Shown here: positions 55,957-64,000 of the stretch, piece by piece
How the letters are laid out: each line of letters opens with the position of its first letter
How positions within the stretch are numbered: position 1 is the stretch's first letter
Origin: Piromyces finnis
Taxonomy: Eukaryota; Neocallimastigomycota; Neocallimastigomycetes; Neocallimastigales; Neocallimastigaceae
Direction: 5' to 3'
Length of the DNA stretch: 64,000 nt
NCBI GenBank assembly: GCA_002104945.1
Contig: MCFH01000076.1
Location: forward strand, 124,001-188,000
Translations under genes and position numbers: made by a program
The notes under the pieces: model-generated
Seen by the model: only the letters and a program-made list of their open reading frames with translations
The model's database searches: none
What the model was told of the DNA's origin: nothing

Positions 55957-57702
55957 GATACGGCGGATATTGGTTTATATTTTATTTATTTTTTCTATTT
56001 TTCTGTTTATTTACAAGTTTACTAATTTATTTTAATTATATTTTGTATTAAAACGAATGTCTCTAACTTAAAGTGTCATTGAAATGTTTCTACTTTAAAT
56101 TTCAAATCTAATTTTTTTTTATTTTTTTTTTTTATTGAATTATATTAAAAATTTTTAGAAATTTCGTTACTTTTATATAGAACGATATATTCCATATTTA
56201 GTTTTAAATTTATTTAATGTAGATAATATATATATAATATATATTAGGATATATTAATTGATAAAAATTTTTTAAAATTTACTATGAAATAAAATTTTAA
56301 AATAAAAATTAATATTGGATGATATATATTTAAATAAAATTATATATATGAAATTTTTATTTTATTTATAATTATCATATTATATTTATAAATAATATAT
56401 AAAATTTTTAATTAAACCATTTTTGATAGGTAAATGAAAGAACAAAATTGAATAATTTAATATAATTAAAATTATTGGTAAAGAGAAAAAAAAGGAAAAC
56501 GGAAAAATGGAAAACGGCATAAAAGAAATAAAAAATTAGATCTATAGATTTTGTCTATAGGAAGGAGGCGTATTTCATAAATTCTTTCATGAATTTTTTT
56601 CTTTAAAGATAAACCTTTGAACTTTTTTATTATTATTATTAATTAATTAATGCAGAAAGAAAAAAAAAGTTATTATTAAATATATAAAGTATATATATAA
56701 AGTTATCATACATACATTATATATATACTTTTTTTTCAATTAAATATTTTTTTTTAAAAAAAAAAAAAAAGATTAATTTTTTAGTATGTCAATATTTCAT
56801 TGGTGTATAATACATTTTTTATAAATTTTACAATTATATAAATTCTTTTTAATTATACCATTTTATTAATAAAAAATAAAAATATATTTATTACTATTTA
56901 TTTATTTATTTATAAGACATTTCTAATAATATAAAGAAAAGAGAGTGTTGGTTTAATGCTGCTGATATATTTTATTAAATAATCTCATTTTTAAATGTAA
57001 CTTTTAATACGTATTTTATAAGCACCATTGATTATTTTTATTAGATGAAAAAAAAAAATAATAATTTTCAAACATCAATTTCTTTAAAAAAAAAAATTCA
57101 AAATTAATTAAATGAAATTAATAAAAAAAAATTTTTTTTTTTATTTTTTTTAACAACCTTATGAATAGAGTTTTTATATATATATACATACAGTGTTTAG
57201 AAACTATCTTAAGGTTTTTTTTTTTGTAACATTCCATAAAAAGTACCCTACTTTAACTATTTCTTATAAGAAATTAAGAAATAAAAAATACCAATAAGTT
57301 TTTTTTTTACAATTAAAAGAAAGACTTAAACTTTAATATTTGGATATTCAAATAAATTTTTTTTTTTTTTTTTTTTTTTTTTGCTTTTTATTATTATTAT
57401 TGTTATTGTTAAATTATGATTTAAACTTTTATTTTTAATTTAAAAAAAATTATATTAATAGAATAGAAATATGTTTTTTTTTGTTTTTTTTTGTTTTTTT
57501 AACTATATTGGCCTAATTTTTTATATTCATATGTATTGTTTTTTTTTTTAATTTTTCTTTTTTTTTTTTTTTAAAAAAATAGATTTTTGAAATTAAAAAA
57601 AAAAAAGATATATAATAAAATAAAATATATATATCCATTAGAAATATTTTTTTAAAACATATAGTTATAGAATGGGTTGAACGAAGGAAAATAATAAAAT
57701 GC
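55957..57702. other. AT-rich intergenic stretch, no gene seen
   Basis: 5' flank of the CotH gene and 3' flank of the UBR1-like gene. Short (TA)n and poly-T tracts only; a small CGG-containing patch directly precedes the CotH start (ACGGCGGAT on plus). Confidence 0.5.
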
Positions 57703-60700
57703 TTAAATAGTTTCCCAACCACCATAGTCGACAATATTTTCAAGACGTTGAGAAATAAAGGATGGAATGGTTTTATTTAACCACATTTTTCTTATTTCTT
57801 CATATCTTCTTGGTGAAAGAAATTGTGGTTTACCACGAATATACGATTCATCAGGTTCACCATGAACATCAAGATAAGGTGCATTAAGGAAGGTACCATT
57901 GGTTCCACAATTAATATAAACCATACATTTCTTAATTAACATATACATACCAATACTTTTACCACAAGTTTGAGAATGAAGATAACATTCTCCAAGATCA
58001 TTCTTATTACAACAGAAACTTTGGAAACATACCATTTCACCGCAAAGTAAACAAATCGTTTGGACGTAAGGAACACTATTACATCTTTTACATTTACGAT
58101 GGGAACATTCTTCAATAAGATCACTAATTCTATTAGTAAGTGGATACATTTCTATGATCGATGGGGAATTTAATTTAATCTTGTAGGCATCGAATTGATT
58201 AGCATTAACAATTCTATTGTTTGTTTTTCCTGATGTGGTATCAGAAGAAGAGGTGTTGTTTTGAATAGCTTCGGGTTTTGGTTGAGTACTACCACTTCCA
58301 TTGGCTTCTGATTCATTGGTAGTAACGACAGGTTCTAACATTAATCCATTGTCATTAGCAACAGCAATGTCATTATTTGATGAAGTGGCATCTTCCATTG
58401 TGGATATATGCTCCATTCCATCAGATTTTCTTTCTCTCTTCTTTTGAATACTGGACTTTGAACGATTGGCAAGTTGAATTGGCGCTTCAAATGGATTCAT
58501 CTTAATTCTTTCACACCATTGATCACACCAGTGTTTAATGATAATCTTCATTTCTTCGTTATCATTAATAAATTGACATACTTCTGAAAGAGAAGATGGT
58601 AGGTTTAAGAATTTTAAGTTACGATCATATTCATTTAATTCTTGATCAACTTCTACAGCTTCTGGAGTAACAAAGAAACGAGAATAAATTAAGAGAACAG
58701 CTTGACGAAGGAATGGCTTAGTGAAAATCTTTAAGACATAGCTTAATGTTTCTTCGGTAAGATTGATCTTACAATGCTTCTTAATATCAGGATGAACGTG
58801 AAGAATATCTAAAATGGTATAGAGTAAGCTACTAATTGGTTTACTTTCATTTTGGTCATCCATGATATTATCATTTTCAGTAATGGATACTGGTGAACCA
58901 GTCATAACAGCATCAATTTCTTTTTCCTTTCCTTTATCTAACTTCACAGCACCAGAATGGAGATTCTTGATAAGATTCTTAATCTTTGGATGAATTGGCC
59001 ATTGGTTTTCCATAACACCAACACTTTCAGCAATTGCTAATAAACATTTGACAAGTTCCATAGTATAGAAAAGCATAGTCCAATTAGAAATGTCACTATC
59101 CTTTGGTGTCATAAAGAAAGTACTTGAAACAAATAAAGCAAAAGTATCCTCTTCAATTGGATAAAGTAATTCTTTCTTTTCACATTTAATTTCAATTTCT
59201 TTAGTTTTTGGTTTTGAACCGAAACTATATAAATAGTCATTATCAAAATATTCGTCACCTTGGTTAATAAGAATACTATCTTCGTCATCATCGTCATCTT
59301 CAAAGAAATCCTCATCCATTAAATAGTCTTCTCCTTCATCATCATCATCATCGTCATTGAGTTGTCCCATATTAAGATATCTAAAGTTTTCTTCATCTTC
59401 TTCATTCATTTCTTCAATTAAATTTGCTTCAATTGAATTTAATTCAACATTACCTTCATTAGTGTTTTGGTTAGCAGCTACATTTGCTGTTGTACTGGTA
59501 TTGGCATTGTTATTATTTTCACCATTTTCATTTTCTTCTTCATCATCATCATCATCATCATTTGCTGAGAAATATTCACTTTCATCACTTGATGAATTTT
59601 CATTTAATCCATCTAATTCCATTGAACTAGTTGAACTAACTAGTTTTTTACCAAATATCATTTGACCTAATTTAATGGCTCTCTTAAAATGCTTTTCTTT
59701 AATATCTTCATTTTGTATCTTGATAGCAGTGTATGTAAGAATGATTTCATTCATAATACGAAGAAGATTTAAAATCTTTGGATTAATGTGTTCAATTAAA
59801 CCAATGAATGGATAGGCAATTGTAGATTCAGATGATGAATCTTGCTTTACACCACGCATCATAACTTCTACTGTTTGAATTGTGTATTTAAATGTTTCGT
59901 GTAAAAGATCAGTAAGAAGCGTTTTATCATCAATACTCTTAACCTTTTCATGTAATAATTCTGTTTTAATGTACTTCAAAGTTTTTATAATTTTACTTTC
60001 GCAAAGATCTTTCATATAGTTAGAATCAACAAAGGATTTTAATTCAAAGAATCCCTTGCCTTGTTCTGGTTCTTTATCTTTTTCATGAACATTTTCTTCT
60101 TGATCAACCTCTTGCTTTTCTAATGATTTTTTATATTCTCCATTAACTTTTTCAATGTAATTTTGAATTGCTTTTGTTTCGTCTGTCAAGGTTTCATTAT
60201 TTATTTCTAATAACCATTTAGAAAAGTTGGAAATCTCTTGATCACCTTCTTGACTTTCGAAATTACGAATTGTATAGTGCTTATCTTTCCAAACAACTGG
60301 TAATAATATATTACAAATATTCTTACATAATGGACATAAGAATTCATTATGCTTAATATTTACAGAGTAGTTTCTTCTTGGATTACTTTCTTGGTCTCTA
60401 GAAATTGTATCCATATACTTTTCTAAACACTTTGAATGCATCATATGACCACAAGTGGAAACATAAATACCTGATTGAGAATGAACTGGGTTTACTGATG
60501 GTAAAACAGAAATAGCCTTTGATTCTTCAACAGTATTACCATTTGAACGTTCTTGTTCTTGATCAAAAGAGAAATTCATTTGAAGGTTTTCGTAGACATC
60601 ATTACTATTATTAAATTTAACTTGACGAACATGACATGATGTTTGAGCAAAACCTAACATACCAATAAGATTATCATTACATTCATCACTTTCACGACAC

Positions 60701-63700
60701 ATAATACAAGAACCAGTTGGGAATTGATAAATATGTTGAATTTTGTATTCTTCTTCATTATATTCATAATCTTCATCCTCAAATTCATATTCATCAAAGT
60801 TTGTATTCATCATAAAGTTATTTTGTTGTTGAGCGAATTGGGCCATAAGTTCCGCTTTTCTGGCCATAGCTCTTTTTTTCTTTAATCTATTTTCCTCCTC
60901 TTCCTTTTCCTTCAATAATTGTTGCTTATGTTCTCTAAGAATCTTTTGCTTGAACCATTTATCGATATAATCCTTAATTTCATCATCTTCTGTCATTTGA
61001 TTAACATTCTTAAGGATTGAACAAATTCTAGGAATAAAGTTAGTGATAACATTATTAGACTTTTCTACAAGATATACTAACCATTGAACTAAGGTCATAG
61101 TCTTATCACTAGATTCAGTAGAAGATTCAATGTTCATTGGTTCACTGTTTTCTTTCATCTCTTCAGATTTAATTTCTGGTTCGTTGGTATTTTCTTCTTT
61201 CATTTCATCAGCAGTTTCTTCTACTTCATTTGACTCATCTTCGTTATCAAATACTAATTTTACCTTACCATCCATCTTAGATGAGTCAAAAGTAAAGTTT
61301 TGATGAGCAGCATTCCATATAAAGGATTCATTACCTTCAGGCATATTGGATTGGGTTTCAATGCATCTTCTTTCTTCTTCGATAGCAATTTCCATTAAAT
61401 AGATTGAATTATCTAATATAAATTCTGGCTTATATAAACCATCTTTATCTTCTTCTTTCTTTTCATTTGTGCAATTAAATATTGAATAGAAAACAATACT
61501 ATTAAAGACTTGGGAACGACAGAGATTTGGTAACTTTGAAAATCCACTAGAAGGATCAATACGTTCCATTCTTGGCTTTAATACAATATTTTCAATACCA
61601 TTAGCTTTATTTTCACTTGTTTTTAAAATATATTCCTTAATTTTTTGTTTGGCAGTTTCACGATCATTAAATGATAATGAAGAAAAGTATGGATCAACTT
61701 CTTCATAATATTTTGTCTTTAATTCATAAGTACCACGATCAGCAATGCCATATGGGAATTTGAAGTTACTAACTTCTTCTAATATATCTTCAATATCACT
61801 AGTAATATCTTTTTCTGATTCCAAATATTTCTTTTCAATCTTACCAGCAATTTCACTAAAGGATAAAGGTTTTTTAATTAAGAGATGAATAATTTCATTT
61901 CTTAAATTACCTTCAAAACCTTTACCATTAATTTCTTTACGGAATGTAAGTATTCTAATAATAAGAAGAAGGAATTCATCAACTAATAAATTAACCTTTT
62001 CATTACTAAAGCCACGTTTGTCAGCATAAGATTTTCCTCTAAACCAATCTAAAACTTCGAAACGGTCCAATAATGAAGTTAAGAAAACATTAGAATTAAG
62101 AGCTAATGAAGCAACTTGTAAAAATATGATATTAGTATCATATGAAACAGAACGTAACTTTACATTGGAATATGTAGAAGCCATATGATAAATAGTTGCA
62201 CCATTTCTAATCCAAAGATTGGACTTAACTTGTGAAAAGGCTGCCATACAACGTAATGGATATTCCATTAATCTTTGGATACGATTTTCTTGAGTAATAT
62301 TATCAGATTCATTCTCAGTTATTGGAATAAATGAGAAAATATCATTCCAGATTTTATCTAAATTGCCATCTATTTTATCTTTCTCTGATAAATTTTTTAA
62401 AATCAATGGAAGCTGGCGAACAAAGCTAGCAAATAACCAATGAACAGGATAAATAAAGGATATTTCACCCAACATAATTGAATAATTAGGAACTTCATAA
62501 TTATTATCATCTAAAGATTTAACATAATGGAATCCATGTTTATTATCTCTAATACTACTGCTAGCATTTTCATCAGTGTTATTCCTATTAGTAACATTAT
62601 TATTAATTTCTTCCATTACAGTCCTATTTGCCCGTGTCATTGCTATTTCATTACGAACATTTAATAAATTATTTATAAATGAACCGTGTGTACGGATTAT
62701 TGTGATTTTATCCATAGATGATGATTTTTTATGGCTTTTATAGTAACACCATTCATCTAAAAAGGAAAGAATGTTGGTCATTGCCTTTTTAATATACTTT
62801 AGATTTTCTTCTTGTTCTGATTCATATTTGTAGCAATCAGATATACAATTAATTAATTTACCAAGAATGTAAGTGTATTCTACACCACTTACCCAATCAT
62901 TGGATTCATTAACAATATGATAATCTAAATAACATTTTTGTGGAAGAAATCCTTGTAAATAAACTAACATATCTAAAGCACTTTGTAAATATAATGGATT
63001 TTCACGATAGAAATTAGTTTTAACTTTTGGAGCTTGTAAAAGATATGTAATTCCTTCAACTACTTTACCCAATATAGCCATATCTTTTTCATCTCTGTTA
63101 ACAATTTGAAGTGATTCGAATTCGTATTTTTCTGTTCTCAAGGATTTTAATAATTCAAAGTTTTGGTAAAAATGTTTATAATCGAATTTTAAATGACCTG
63201 TATTACAGAAAGTATTTGTCTTTATTAATGTCATTAAATCGAAATAAAAGTTGGTTTCATTGAAGATATAATTAACAGATGTAGGTGATATAGTTTGGAC
63301 CATAAAATCAACAATGTTATAACGATCTTCTATATCCGTAAGATATGATGTTAATATATGAGGGAAATGAATTGCATATTTTGTTGCAGTTTTAACCTTA
63401 AATTCTTGATCTGATATTAACGTATTAATATACAATTCTTTAATTAAAATTCTAGTTGATTTCCATATTTTGATATCATAAAAGAATAATAAATCAATTA
63501 CTGTTAAATCTTGCTTTTTAATGAAACCTGGACATGAATATTTCGATGGATCTTCGATTTTTCTAAAAAATTCATGATTAATTGTATCCCTAATAACATC
63601 TTTAACACTTTCATATTTTTCATCATTAATTGATATTATTCCTGGAACAACCTTTAATAATTTACTGAAGTAAACAACTAAATATGCAATAACTTCTTCT

Positions 63701-64000
63701 TTTAATGTTTCACTTAATAAACGAATAGTAGTACGTAATCCTGCACCATTAATAATTTTACTCATATCCTTCAACTTATTAATATCTTCAGTAATGCATA
63801 AACATCCACGACCCTAAACAAATAATTATTAGAATTTTTTTAAAATAAAAAAAAAAAAAAGATAAATGAAACAAAATAAATTATTTATATAATAAAAAAA
63901 ATATAAATTAATAAAAATTTGTTAATATTAAATCAATAAAGTATTATTTAACAGCTTACATGACTATCAATATTTTTTGCAATCATTTCTGCACGTTCAT
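57703..64000 (-). CDS. UBR1: UBR1-type N-recognin E3 ubiquitin ligase (5' end outside window)
   Basis: E3 ligase of the N-degron pathway, attaching ubiquitin to proteins with destabilising N-terminal residues. Two visible exons: 64000-63960 (partial, ERAEMIAKNIDSH) and 63813-57703, joined in phase across a 146-base intron; about 2049 residues are visible. The N-terminal UBR box that binds type 1 degrons is upstream of the window. RAEMIAKNIDSHGRGCLCI begins near the end of the ClpS-like region. A winged-helix segment follows (near 61690-61905: LIKKPLSFSEIAGKIEK..GIADRGTYELK), then a basic coiled stretch preceding the RING, and a split RING-H2 (CIMCRESDEC near 60710, CGHMMHSKC near 60450, CPLC near 60325). 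Two Asp/Glu-rich tracts (59280-59360, 59520-59600) lie in the middle. The C-terminal autoinhibitory domain (from about 58110: VPYVQTICLLCGEMVCFQS, APYLDVHGEPDESYIRGKP) is characteristic of UBR1/UBR2. Confidence 0.94.

Overview
The window is a piece of a eukaryotic, almost certainly fungal, nuclear genome. Intergenic DNA and introns are extremely AT-rich, with long A/T homopolymers, ATA-type trinucleotide arrays and AAAT tetranucleotide arrays, while the exons are much more balanced. Introns have GT..AG borders. Threonine-rich secreted proteins with hevein-type chitin-binding modules, a CotH-family protein and a class C GPCR carrying a bacterial-type solute-binding ectodomain together point to an anaerobic gut fungus (Neocallimastigomycota). 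That assignment is an inference from gene content and composition, not from a database match.

Left part (1-13.3 kb): a cytosolic lysyl-tRNA synthetase (minus, 3' end outside the window), a two-exon peroxiredoxin-glutaredoxin fusion (plus), and a retroelement cluster. The cluster holds an intact 4.9-kb non-LTR retrotransposon with one 1511-codon ORF, poly(A) and a 14-bp target-site duplication; a decayed 3' fragment of the same family just upstream; and two short non-coding poly(A)-tailed insertions (about 270 and 500 bp), each flanked by a 13-bp target-site duplication.

Middle part (13.6-37.5 kb): a 23-exon UDP-glucose:glycoprotein glucosyltransferase (ER folding sensor, ends in KDEL; minus), transcribed divergently from an 11-exon CARM1/PRMT4-type protein arginine methyltransferase (plus). 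Then come three tandem paralogues of a polytopic membrane protein resembling the YhgE/Pip and DUF3533/SNG1 families.

Right part (38.6-64 kb) is rich in cell-surface genes: two related secreted proteins with a shared ten-cysteine N-terminal region, a Thr/Lys linker and a C-terminal CBM18; a secreted protein made mostly of a KTLPTTT decapeptide repeat; a class C GPCR-like receptor; and a secreted CotH-family protein. The window closes with a UBR1-type N-recognin E3 ubiquitin ligase (minus, 5' end outside).

Exon joins were deduced by hand from GT..AG borders, reading-phase continuity and expected family motifs; for the multi-exon genes every junction preserves frame. Long gene-free stretches were read, and apart from the repeats and candidate promoter motifs listed, I see no genes in them.
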